From: an uncultured Actinoplanes sp.
GTDB taxonomy: Bacteria; Actinomycetota; Actinomycetes; Mycobacteriales; Micromonosporaceae
DNA length: 21,257 bases
Direction: 5' to 3'
NCBI RefSeq assembly: GCF_934643405.1
Contig: NZ_CAKUCL010000119.1
Location: forward strand, 1 to 21,257
In this document: positions 15,102 to 21,257 of the stretch, one piece after another
Layout of the letters: each line of letters begins with the position of its first letter
How positions within the stretch are numbered: position 1 is the stretch's first letter
The notes under the pieces: model-generated
Seen by the model: the letters and a program-made list of their open reading frames with translations, nothing else
What the model was told of the DNA's origin: nothing
Databases searched by the model: none
Made by a program: the position numbers and the translations under genes

Positions 15102-16490
15102 TCACAGCGGCCGCACGGTGTGGTTGATCCGGAACATCGTGTCCGGGTCGTACGTGCGCTTGACCGCCAGCAGGCGGTCGTAGATCTCGGGGCCGTAGAC
15201 CTCGCGCAGCGACCGCGGTTCGGTCGCCTCGTCCGGGGAGAGGAAGTTGACCATCCGGCGGTGCCGGGGGTCGGCCCACGGGCGCATCTCCCGGATCAGG
15301 TGCTCCAGCGCCTCGCGCAGCGGCCCGGCCGTGTCGGGGCCGCCGACGCCGAAGGCGGCCAGCTGGAACGGCAGTCCCCGGGTGGGCACCGAGTCGAGGG
15401 TGGCCGGGAGCCGGTCCATGGCGCCGCCGAGCGCCCGGATCTCGACGCTGTCGAGCCGGCCGTCGCTGTCCGGGCCGATCAGCTCGACGAGCTTGGCCAG
15501 CGCCTCGTCCGGCAGGCCGGCCAGGCCCAGGCTGCGGTCCTGGTAGGAGACCGGGTCGACCGGGTCGTGGTGGAGGTCGGCCGCCTCGGGATACGGCACC
15601 TCGGCCACCGTGTCGATCAGCGCGGTCGCGACCTCGCGCATCGGGGTCAGCAGCTCCAGGCCGGTCTCCGCCGGGCCGAGGCAGGCGTAGCGCACGTTGA
15701 GGACATGCGCGCCGCGCAGTGGTTCCGGCAGCGCCTCGATGGGTGGCAGGCGCTGGATCGCGATCGACGTGGTGGCCTGCTCCGGCAGGGTGGCCGCCCA
15801 GTCGCGCCAGCGGCGCAGGACCTCGGCGGTGGCGCTGCCGGGGAAGACGATGCCACCGGCGACCACGGACGTCACCGGCCACAGGCCGATCTCCATCGCG
15901 GTGACCACACCGAAGTTGCCCTTGCCGCCGCGCAGCGCCGCGAACAGTTCCGGCTCGGCGTGGTCGCTGACCGTGCGCAGCGTTCCGTCGGCCGTCACGA
16001 TGTCGAACGACGTCACGTGGTCGGACGCGTAGCCGTACGGCCGGCTGAGGACGGGTCCCTGGCCACCGCCGAGGACGAACCCGATGGCGCTGACGGTCAA
16101 CGAGGAGCCGCTCATCGGTGCCAGGCCGGACTTCGCCGCGACGCCGATCACCTCGCCCCAGCGGGCGGCGCCGGTCACCCGCGCGGTCCGGCGGTCGTCG
16201 TCGACGGTGACGTCGCTCATCCGGTCCAGGGTGACGAGCACCGCGTCCTCCGCGGGGGACGCCTGCATGTGCCCGCCGCCCCGGACCGCCACGGCCAGGC
16301 CGTTCGCCTTGGCGAACCGGACCACGGCCTGCACGTCGGCCGGGCTGGTCGCGCCCACGGCGACCGCCGGGCGCAGTGGCGCCATCGGGTTGAAGGTGTA
16401 GCACTCGGCGTCATAGCCGGGGTCACCCGGACGGAAGACCGGTCCGGCCACCGCACCGGCCAGCCTCGCGAAGGGGGAGTCGTCGTTCAT
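15102..16490 (-). CDS. Berberine-bridge-type FAD-dependent oxidoreductase
   Basis: 462 aa. An FAD-binding PCMH/VAO-type domain occupies about 35-210 and a C-terminal BBE domain lies around 400-462 (VYGPEIYDRL, then KRTYDPDTMFRINHTV). The family carries out two-electron oxidations of sugars, alkaloids and polyketides using O2. RGGGH (70-74) provides H74 for a covalent 8-alpha FAD link. The second attachment site, normally Cys in a G-C-P-T-V-G-like segment, reads SGSSLTVS here (127-134), so the bicovalent flavin of many BBE enzymes is not expected. LGGGQGPVLSR (140-150) is the conserved glycine-rich loop. No signal peptide is seen. The ATG at 16490 fits the family start; AGGA lies unusually close to it, so the start is moderately certain. 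It is a single gene, ending in two hairpin terminators and divergent from the ABC-F gene. Confidence 0.9.
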   Translation of the reverse strand: MNDDSPFARLAGAVAGPVFRPGDPGYDAECYTFNPMAPLRPAVAVGATSPADVQAVVRFAKANGLAVAVRGGGHMQASPAEDAVLVTLDRMSDVTVDDDRRTARVTGAARWGEVIGVAAKSGLAPMSGSSLTVSAIGFVLGGGQGPVLSRPYGYASDHVTSFDIVTADGTLRTVSDHAEPELFAALRGGKGNFGVVTAMEIGLWPVTSVVAGGIVFPGSATAEVLRRWRDWAATLPEQATTSIAIQRLPPIEALPEPLRGAHVLNVRYACLGPAETGLELLTPMREVATALIDTVAEVPYPEAADLHHDPVDPVSYQDRSLGLAGLPDEALAKLVELIGPDSDGRLDSVEIRALGGAMDRLPATLDSVPTRGLPFQLAAFGVGGPDTAGPLREALEHLIREMRPWADPRHRRMVNFLSPDEATEPRSLREVYGPEIYDRLLAVKRTYDPDTMFRINHTVRPL

Positions 16491-16507
16491 GTCCTGATCA
16501 ACGCGAC

Positions 16508-16542
16508 GCCCGGCCGGAAGTTCACCGTGACCCCGGCCGGGC
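16508..16542. promoter_or_regulatory. Nested inverted repeat between divergent oxidoreductase and ABC-F genes
   Basis: GCCCGGCCGG (16508-16517) and CCGGCCGGGC (16533-16542) are perfect 10-base inverted repeats around a 15-base core. That core contains the smaller palindrome TCAC-C-GTGA (16522-16530). It lies 18 bases upstream of the oxidoreductase start and just before the ABC-F -10 box. It may be an operator shared by both genes or an mRNA stem-loop in the oxidoreductase leader. Confidence 0.5.
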
Positions 16543-16552
16543 TGCATCGCGC

Positions 16553-16558
16553 TATCCT
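16553..16558 (+). promoter_or_regulatory. Putative -10 box of the ABC-F leader promoter
   Basis: TATCCT lies 28 bases before the leader-peptide ATG. A good -35 is not evident: TGACCC is about 19 bases upstream, inside the inverted repeat. This would place the transcript start near 16565. Confidence 0.4.
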
Positions 16559-16585
16559 TGGCCGAGTCGCCGAAGACAGGAGCAC

Positions 16586-16618
16586 ATGGTGGCAGGTGAC
16601 GACGACATCTCCGGGTGA
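16586..16618 (+). CDS. Leader peptide (10 aa uORF) upstream of the ABC-F gene
   Basis: ATG at 16586 is preceded by a strong AGGAG with a three-base gap and opens the ten-codon frame MVAGDDDISG, ending in TGA at 16616-16618. The stop codon lies at the loop of a perfect seven-base hairpin. Short, well-initiated leader frames overlapping stem-loops are a known arrangement before antibiotic-inducible ABC-F genes in actinobacteria and Firmicutes, where a stalled or slowed ribosome changes the RNA fold and lets transcription continue. That this one works that way is inference. It is not expected to make a functional protein. Confidence 0.55.
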   Translation: MVAGDDDISG

Positions 16619-16629
16619 GAACCCCGGAG
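16609..16629 (+). promoter_or_regulatory. Leader hairpin overlapping the uORF stop
   Basis: CTCCGGG (16609-16615) pairs perfectly with CCCGGAG (16623-16629) around a seven-base loop that contains the uORF stop codon. A ribosome terminating on the uORF would melt this stem. The 5' arm could alternatively pair with CCGGAG at 16693-16698, which is the 5' arm of the next hairpin, giving mutually exclusive folds. Confidence 0.5.
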
Positions 16630-16692
16630 CGGCTGCCGGCGGACGCGTGACTCGCGCCGTCGCGTGGCCCGTGTCGTCATGCCCTGCTCCCG

Positions 16693-16715
16693 CCGGAGAG
16701 CCGTCGCGCTCCCGG
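16693..16715 (+). terminator. Possible attenuator hairpin before the ABC-F gene
   Basis: CCGG-A-GAGC (16693-16701) pairs with GCTC-CCGG (16708-16715), eight pairs with one bulged A and a six-base loop. The pyrimidine-rich TTCCTCCGTCTT follows. It ends 23 bases before the ABC-F ATG and leaves that gene's GAGG ribosome site free, so it fits a transcription attenuator better than RBS sequestration. Confidence 0.4.
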
Positions 16716-16738
16716 TTCCTCCGTCTTCGAGGTCTGCC

Positions 16739-18370
16739 ATGTCCGACAGTTATGTCGTCAGTTCTGCCCTGTCCTTCTCGTGGCCGGACGCCACTGAAGT
16801 CTTCGAGGATCTGTCCTTCTCCCTGCCCGGCGGCCGCACCGGCCTGGTCGCCGCGAACGGCGCCGGCAAGTCCACCCTGCTGAAGCTCGTCGCGGGTGAG
16901 CTGCGTCCGACCGGCGGCAGCGTCACCGTGCGGGGTGTGCTGGGTTACCTGCCGCAGGACCTGCCCTTCGCCCGGCAGGAAACCGTCGCGCATGCCCTCG
17001 GCGTCGACGGCCTCATCGCCGCGTTGCACGCCATCGAGGCCGGCGTCGCAACCGAGGACCACTTCGCCACCATCGGCAACGACTGGGACATCGAGGAGCG
17101 CACCCGCGCCGAGCTCGACCGCCTCGGTCTGGGCGACGTCGCGCTGGACCGGCGGCTCGGCACCCTCAGCGGCGGTCAGGTGGTCTCTCTCGGGCTCGCC
17201 GCCCAGCTGCTGAAACGGCCGGACGTGCTGCTGCTCGACGAGCCCACCAACAACCTCGACCGCGACGCGCGCGAGCGCCTGACCGCGGTGCTGCGGTCGT
17301 GGACCGGCTGCCTTCTGGTGGTCAGCCACGACCGGGCGCTGCTCGACGAGATGGACCGCATCGCCGCCCTGGACCACGGTGAGATCCGCTGGTACGGCGG
17401 CACCTTCACCGAGTACGAGCAGGCGGTGCGGGCCGAGCGCGAGGTGGCCGAACGGCAGGTGCGCCAGGCCGAGCAGGACGTCAAACGGCAGAAGCGCGAG
17501 CTCCAGCAGGCCCGGGAGCGGGCCGCCCGGCGCGCCTCCACCGCCTCGCGCAACCTGGCCGACGCGGGCCTGGCCCGGATCGTCGCCGGCAACCTCAAGC
17601 GCAGCGCCCAGGTGTCGGCGGCCAGGTCCAATGAGGTGCACGTGTCCCGGGTCGGCGATGCCCAGGCCCGGCTGGACCAGGCGAGCCGGGCCGCCCGCCA
17701 GGACGACCACATCGCGGTGGATCTGCCCGGCACCACCGTGCCCGCCGGGCGCACCGTGTTCCACGGCGAGCGCCTGCAGGCCGCCTACGACGGGCGGCCG
17801 GTCTTCGCCGGGGACGGGGCCGGACTCGACATCCGCGGCCCGGAACGGATCGCGCTCATCGGGCCGAACGGCTCGGGCAAGTCCACATTGCTGCGGCTGA
17901 TCGGCGGCTACCAGCAACCGGTGTCCGGCACGGCCGTGCGGGCGGACGGCCGGGTGGCGTACCTGTCCCAGCGCCTCGACCTGCTCGACGCGGACCGCAC
18001 GGTCGCCGAGAACCTCGCCGTCTTCGCGCCGTCGAGGACCGAGGCGGAACGGATGAACCTGCTGGCCCGCTTCCTGTTCCGCGGCGCCCGCGCGCACCTG
18101 CCGGTCGGCGTGCTCTCCGGCGGCGAGCTGCTGCGCGCGACGCTGGCCTGCGTCCTGTTCGCCGAGCCGGCGCCGCAGCTGCTCCTGCTCGACGAGCCCA
18201 CGAACAACCTGGACCTGGTCAGCGTCGCGCAGCTGGAGGGCGCGCTCACGGCGTACCGGGGTGCGTTCGTGGTGGTCAGCCACGACGACCGGTTCCTCGC
18301 CGAGATCAAGGTGGACCGCTGGCTCCGGCTGGCCGACGGCCGGCTCAGCGAGACCGGCCAGAACACCTGA
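16739..18370 (+). CDS. ABC-F family ATPase, probable antibiotic-resistance / ribosome-protection type
   Basis: 543 aa with two ABC ATPase domains and no membrane segments. Domain 1: Walker A NGAGKST (K44), signature LSGGQ (143-147), Walker B LLLDEPTNNLD (164-174), switch H197. Linker of about 90 residues (230-325), strongly charged and probably a helical hairpin (the P-site tRNA interaction motif). Domain 2: Walker A GPNGSGKST (375-383), signature LSGGE (459-463), Walker B LLLLDEPTNNLD (481-492), switch H515. ABC-F proteins bind the ribosomal E site and displace antibiotics or rescue stalled ribosomes. The ATG at 16739 has GAGG about seven bases upstream; the frame stays open upstream to 16664 but homology starts here. 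The leader peptide and hairpins upstream suggest drug-induced attenuation, supporting a resistance rather than housekeeping role. The drug class cannot be told. Confidence 0.92.
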   Translation: MSDSYVVSSALSFSWPDATEVFEDLSFSLPGGRTGLVAANGAGKSTLLKLVAGELRPTGGSVTVRGVLGYLPQDLPFARQETVAHALGVDGLIAALHAIEAGVATEDHFATIGNDWDIEERTRAELDRLGLGDVALDRRLGTLSGGQVVSLGLAAQLLKRPDVLLLDEPTNNLDRDARERLTAVLRSWTGCLLVVSHDRALLDEMDRIAALDHGEIRWYGGTFTEYEQAVRAEREVAERQVRQAEQDVKRQKRELQQARERAARRASTASRNLADAGLARIVAGNLKRSAQVSAARSNEVHVSRVGDAQARLDQASRAARQDDHIAVDLPGTTVPAGRTVFHGERLQAAYDGRPVFAGDGAGLDIRGPERIALIGPNGSGKSTLLRLIGGYQQPVSGTAVRADGRVAYLSQRLDLLDADRTVAENLAVFAPSRTEAERMNLLARFLFRGARAHLPVGVLSGGELLRATLACVLFAEPAPQLLLLDEPTNNLDLVSVAQLEGALTAYRGAFVVVSHDDRFLAEIKVDRWLRLADGRLSETGQNT

Positions 18371-18387
18371 GTTCCCGTACGGCCGGG

Positions 18388-18575
18388 GCCGCCCTTGATA
18401 GCGATCGCGACCACGTCGACCGGCTGATCGAGGGCTGGCGGACGGCGAGTTCCTGACCGTCATCCCGTGCTCGCCGGGCCGGCGTTCGGAGATCGCGCCG
18501 GCCGTCGAGTCGTTCGGCGGCCGCCGGATCTACTACTACGGATACGGCACCGTCGAGTCGATCGTCGGCCATTGA
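18388..18575 (+). pseudogene. Frameshifted gene remnant (C-terminal part)
   Basis: Two adjacent frames read like one protein. The first encodes DSDRDHVDRLIEG up to about 18435. The second continues LADGEFLTVIPCSPGRR and ends RIYYYGYGTVESIVGH before TGA at 18573-18575. A single missing base around 18433 (GAGGGCTGG) would join them. There is no start codon or RBS at the 5' end, so the front half of the gene is lost as well. The tail vaguely recalls small actinobacterial general-stress (YflT/GSP17M-like) proteins, but that is a weak recollection. The fragment begins directly after the ABC-F stop. Confidence 0.4.
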
Positions 18576-18643
18576 TGATGACGCCGCGATGACCACTGAG
18601 CCCGATCAGCCGTCGCCAGGGAGCGTCTGGGCGGCACCGGCTG

Positions 18644-19072
18644 CTACTTGACGGTGATGCTGGCCTTCATGAACGGGTGGATCGAGCAGTGATAGGACAG
18701 GGTGCCCGCCGCCGGGAAGGTGTGGCTGTAGGTCTGACCGTTGCCCTCCGGCTGGGAGGAGAAAGAGTTGTCGTCTGCGACGACCGTGTGGTCGGTGGAG
18801 TCGTCGAACTTCCACGTGACCGTGGTCCCGGGAGCGACGGTGAGGGTGTTCGGGTTGAAGGCGAAGTTCTTGATGTCCACCATGCTGGTTGCGCCGGCCG
18901 CGGATCCGCTGGGCGCCGGCTGCGACCCGGTGGCCGGTGCCGCGGTGGTCGTCGATCCGGTGGCCGGCTGTCCGGAGCCGCTGTCCGAGCTTTTGCCGCA
19001 GCCCGCGACGACAGCGACCAGGACCGCGGCGACGGCCAGCAACGAGCGCGGCCGGGAGAGGGAAAGCTTCAT
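18644..19072 (-). CDS. Plastocyanin-like cupredoxin lipoprotein
   Basis: 142 aa. The N-terminus is a lipoprotein signal with lipobox VAGC (22-25), so C25 is probably lipidated and the protein sits on the outer face of the membrane. A low-complexity Ser/Thr/Ala/Pro linker (about 27-62) is followed by a single cupredoxin domain (63-142). The type-1 copper ligands are all present: H95 in DHTVV, then C129, H132 and M135 in YHCSIHPFM. It is expected to carry electrons or bind copper. The ATG at 19072 is fixed by GAGGAG about eight bases upstream and by the lipobox; an in-frame upstream ATG would add an arginine-rich extension. It is divergent from the FocA-like gene across a 362-base region. Confidence 0.92.
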   Translation of the reverse strand: MKLSLSRPRSLLAVAAVLVAVVAGCGKSSDSGSGQPATGSTTTAAPATGSQPAPSGSAAGATSMVDIKNFAFNPNTLTVAPGTTVTWKFDDSTDHTVVADDNSFSSQPEGNGQTYSHTFPAAGTLSYHCSIHPFMKASITVK

Positions 19073-19434
19073 CGGGTCATCTCCTCGTACGGCGATCAAC
19101 GTTGTCGTCAACGGTCGGCGGAGAGGACGTCGGCGACATCGCATGGATGAACGGTTCTCGCCAACCGTGCGATCGGCCGCATCGCGGGCGTGACCTGTCG
19201 GACGACGGCGCTGCTGAGAGTCGAGGAGAAAGCGGCGCGTGCCGAGTGACGTCGACGTGACGGCTCACTCTGTGTACCACGATCGGCGAAGCGACCACGA
19301 TGACCGCTGCCACACCCCGGCGGTCCCGCCGGACCGGAGTCGTAGCCCACCTGTTACCCGCAACACTTCCTGTGCCGCCGAACGCCCTCATCGTCACATG
19401 CTGTGAGCAACGTGCTGGTCAAGGGGGGTACGGA
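19073..19434. other. 362-base divergent intergenic region
   Basis: It separates the cupredoxin (-) and the FocA-like channel (+), and no protein-like frame is seen. It contains a GC hairpin CCGGCG-GTCC-CGCCGG (19317-19332) and an inverted repeat TCACA-TGC-TGTGA (19394-19406). A TTGACG box on the minus strand about 40 bases before the cupredoxin start is a possible -35, but I see no matching -10. Both genes presumably have their promoters here. Confidence 0.5.
19394..19406. promoter_or_regulatory. Inverted repeat TCACATGCTGTGA upstream of the FocA-like gene
   Basis: A perfect five-base inverted repeat with three-base spacer, 28 bases before the FocA start. The half-site TGTGA is that of CRP/FNR-family sites, but the canonical spacing is six bases and the order reversed, so assignment to that family is not justified. 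It is a candidate operator. Confidence 0.3.
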
Positions 19435-20280
19435 ATGGCCATCAAGCAACCGGCGGAAATCGCGAGCGCCGCCGTCGCCAGTGGTGAGGCCAAGGCGCAC
19501 AGCCGTTGGGACAAGGTGCTTGTCGCATCGTTCCTCGCGGGCGCCTACATCGCGTTCGGCGGTCTCGTCTCGATCGTCGTGGCGGCCGGGCTGGACCCGA
19601 AGATGTGGGGTGGCCTGCCGACCCTGTTCAACGGCGCCACGTTCACCCTCGGCTTGGTGCTCGTGGTAGTCGCCGGGTCCGATCTGCTGACCGGCAACAT
19701 GTTCCTCGTGCCGATCAGCGCGATGACCGGCCGGGTGCACCTGGGCGCCCTCGGGCGCAACTTCGTGCTGGTGTTCCTCGGCAACCTGGCCGGCGCCCTG
19801 TTCGTCGCGTACTTCCTCGCCGTGCAGAGCGGCGTCATCGGTCATGCCAGCAGCGGCGCCTCGGCCGGGATCGCGTACGAGCGGCTGGCCGCGGTCACCA
19901 CGCTCAAGGGCCTCCACGAGACCGACTGGCAGATCTTCCTGCGTGCGGTGGGCTGCAACTGGCTGGTGTGCCTCGCGGTGTGGATCTCGCTGGCGGCCGA
20001 CTCGGTCTCCGGCAAGATCCTCGGCGTCTTCTTCCCGATCATGGCGTTCGTGGCGATGGGCTTCGATCACGTCGTCGCCAACATGTTCTTCCTGCCGGCC
20101 GGGATCTTCGCCGGTGTGCCCGGCCTCGGCTGGGGCGACGCCGGACGCAACATCGGCTTCGCGTTCCTCGGCAACCTGGTCGGCGCCGTCATCTTCGTCG
20201 CCCTGGCCTACTGGTACCTGTACGTGCGCGACTCGACGCCCAAGCAGGCCAGAGCCGCTACGCCGATCGTGCTGAAGTGA
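19435..20280 (+). CDS. FocA/NirC-family formate/nitrite channel
   Basis: 281 aa with six hydrophobic membrane segments and the aquaporin-like FNT fold, a pentameric channel for small monovalent anions such as formate or nitrite. Diagnostic motifs are DLLTGNMF (83-90; T86 corresponds to the gating Thr of FocA), GCNWLVCLAVW (173-183) and GFDHVVANMFFLP (209-221; H212 corresponds to the central His). The ATG at 19435 is fixed by AGGGGGG about seven bases upstream. An in-frame ATG at 19300 would add a positively charged stretch absent from the family. Formate versus nitrite cannot be separated by sequence alone. It is divergent from the cupredoxin. The next codon after its TGA opens a CHAP-domain frame in the same reading frame. 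Confidence 0.92.
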   Translation: MAIKQPAEIASAAVASGEAKAHSRWDKVLVASFLAGAYIAFGGLVSIVVAAGLDPKMWGGLPTLFNGATFTLGLVLVVVAGSDLLTGNMFLVPISAMTGRVHLGALGRNFVLVFLGNLAGALFVAYFLAVQSGVIGHASSGASAGIAYERLAAVTTLKGLHETDWQIFLRAVGCNWLVCLAVWISLAADSVSGKILGVFFPIMAFVAMGFDHVVANMFFLPAGIFAGVPGLGWGDAGRNIGFAFLGNLVGAVIFVALAYWYLYVRDSTPKQARAATPIVLK

Positions 20281-20991
20281 TTGACCTACTGGTGCGCGGA
20301 CTTCGCGAAGTGGGTCTGGCGTAACTCCGGGCTCGACGTTTCCGGCCTCACCGCGGAGGCGCAGACCTTTTACACGTACGGGCAATCGCACGGCACCTTC
20401 CACCGCACCGCGCAGCCGGGCGACGCCGTGGTCTACTCGTCCAGTCCCGGCGGATACGCCGACCACGTCGCCGTCGTCACCGCGGTCGACCCGGACGGCT
20501 CGGTGGTGACCGCCAACGGCGACTGGGGCGGCGAGAGCGGCACCATGGCCCACTTCGCCGTCACCTCGTCGGTCGTGAAGATCACCATCCCGGCCTCGGC
20601 GGCGTCGACCGGCTCGTGGGTGGCCGCCGCGAACTACTACATCACCGCCATCGTCGGCGGGTTCGCGTCCGGCAATCCCTATTCGGCGGTCGCGCTGTGC
20701 GGCACCGGCTACGACCTGGTCGACTCGCACGACCTCGGGGCGGCGACGATCGTCCTGCTGTACGACGGGGATCGCGGCCAGAACTGCGTGGTGACCCTGG
20801 CCAAGGCGGACGGCGGGCCGGTCACCATGAACGCGACCCTGGCGGTCCAGAACGGCGGCACCGTCTCGGATCCGGGGCCCTATCAGTGGTACGCGGGCCC
20901 GGTGACCGCGGACGCGCCGAGCGCGTGCGTGAAGTGGGGCGGCACCTACAGGACAAGCTCGTGGACCAGCGACTGGTCACACTGCGGCTGA
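20281..20991 (+). pseudogene. 5'-truncated CHAP-domain peptidase-like protein
   Basis: 236 codons starting at the base after the FocA stop and in the same frame; the only nearby start is a TTG with no ribosome site. The frame opens in the middle of a CHAP (NlpC/P60-like) amidase domain: WCADFAKWVW (4-13) with catalytic C5, DHVAVV (61-66) with H62, and NGDWG (79-83). CHAP enzymes cleave peptidoglycan and are normally exported, but this one has no signal peptide and lacks the N-terminal ~50 residues. The C-terminal ~110 residues are an actinobacterial secreted domain with four Cys (LCGTGY, QNCVV, ACVKWGG, DWSHC). The best reading is a gene whose front was lost by deletion or rearrangement. A rare fusion through stop readthrough is less likely. 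Confidence 0.7.
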
Positions 20992-21257
20992 CTTCCTCTC
21001 CGTCGCTTTCGCGCGCTGGGACGGTCGGGGGGGCAGGCTGCGGGAGTGTCCTGGGTCGCCCACCGCTGGGTGCGGGGCGGGGTTTGTCATTGATTTCAAT
21101 CCCGTCGCGGGGAGTGAGATGCCGCGATCAGGCCGTTCAACGTTCGTTGCCGCGCCGGAACCCGCCGCGCCGGCGCCAAATCCGGGGAAACCGAGGCCGG
21201 CGGGTACCGGTTGCCTACGACGACATCGCCCCGGCCGCCTGATGCCCGCCCCGGCCG
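20992..21257. other. Terminal region without a convincing gene
   Basis: No frame here reads like a protein. It contains a single CRISPR-repeat-like element near 21087-21122 and several GC-rich palindromes. The window ends inside this region, so a gene could begin beyond it. Confidence 0.4.
21087..21122. repeat. Single CRISPR-repeat-like element (orphan)
   Basis: A 36-base stretch contains TTTCAATCCCGTCGCGGGG, which looks like the core of type I/III CRISPR repeats with an ATCCC...CGCGGGG hairpin. TCAATCCC (21096-21103) pairs with GGGAGTGA (21110-21117) over eight positions with one mismatch and a six-base loop. No second copy is found in the ~130 bases after it or in the bases before, so it is not an array. 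Confidence 0.3.

Noticed and set aside
15019..16883. Long open frames on both strands across the FAD oxidoreductase
   Set aside because: They are out of phase with the enzyme and span its terminator hairpins; no protein-family motifs.
19300..19434. Upstream in-frame ATG that would extend the FocA-like protein by 45 residues
   Set aside because: It lacks an RBS and adds a basic region absent in the family, whereas 19435 has AGGGGGG at correct spacing.
21082..21257. A CRISPR array
   Set aside because: Only one repeat-like unit is present; the next ~130 bases hold no second copy at spacer distance.
1..21257. Defence island, prophage or transposon
   Set aside because: No integrase, transposase, restriction enzyme, nuclease, toxin-antitoxin or Cas motif was found in any protein-like frame.

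Overview
The window is about 70% GC with GTG/TTG starts and long open frames on both strands. Its content (secreted multidomain enzymes, a lipid-anchored cupredoxin, FCD-type GntR regulators, an ABC-F ATPase, a CHAP protein) indicates a high-GC actinobacterium. A Micromonosporaceae/Actinoplanes-like host is my inference from gene content and codon use, not a measured placement. No tRNA, rRNA, transposase, integrase or CRISPR array is visible.

Layout. 1-346: AT-richer flank with one doubtful 53-codon ORF. 347-3058 (-): large secreted carbohydrate-binding/beta-propeller protein, divergent from 3182-4090 (+), an APMAP/strictosidine-synthase-like propeller, which is followed by 4182-6464 (+), an unrecognised TPR-like membrane protein with an internal duplication. 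6492-8132 (-): secreted AcpA/phospholipase C-type phosphoesterase. 8262-10921 (-): a two-gene unit of GH13 glycosidase followed by an APH-fold phosphotransferase. 11062-11583 (+): hypothetical protein. 11626-14959 (-): compact operon of GntR/FCD regulator, CynX/NimT-like MFS transporter, VOC protein and metal-dependent cyclase-family hydrolase, with overlapping or nearly touching genes and a probable autoregulated leaderless promoter. Two very strong tandem hairpins (15037-15096) isolate it from 15102-16490 (-), a berberine-bridge-type FAD oxidoreductase. That gene is divergent from 16739-18370 (+), an ABC-F ATPase preceded by a short leader peptide and stem-loops typical of ribosome-mediated attenuation. 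18388-18575: a frameshifted gene remnant. 18644-19072 (-): plastocyanin-like lipoprotein, divergent from 19435-20280 (+), a FocA/NirC-type channel. A CHAP-domain ORF without signal peptide begins at the codon after the FocA stop and in the same frame. The last 266 bases carry no convincing gene but contain a single CRISPR-repeat-like element.

How the genes work together. The GntR-MFS-VOC-cyclase operon looks like a small-molecule handling unit (uptake or efflux plus ring or amide hydrolysis) under its own repressor. The ABC-F with its leader looks like inducible protection of ribosomes against antibiotics. The rest reads as ordinary accessory metabolism and secretion. I found no clear, wholly new multi-gene system. 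The best leads are the ABC-F leader and adjacent inverted repeat, the FocA/CHAP junction, the TPR-like membrane protein, and the orphan CRISPR-like repeat.
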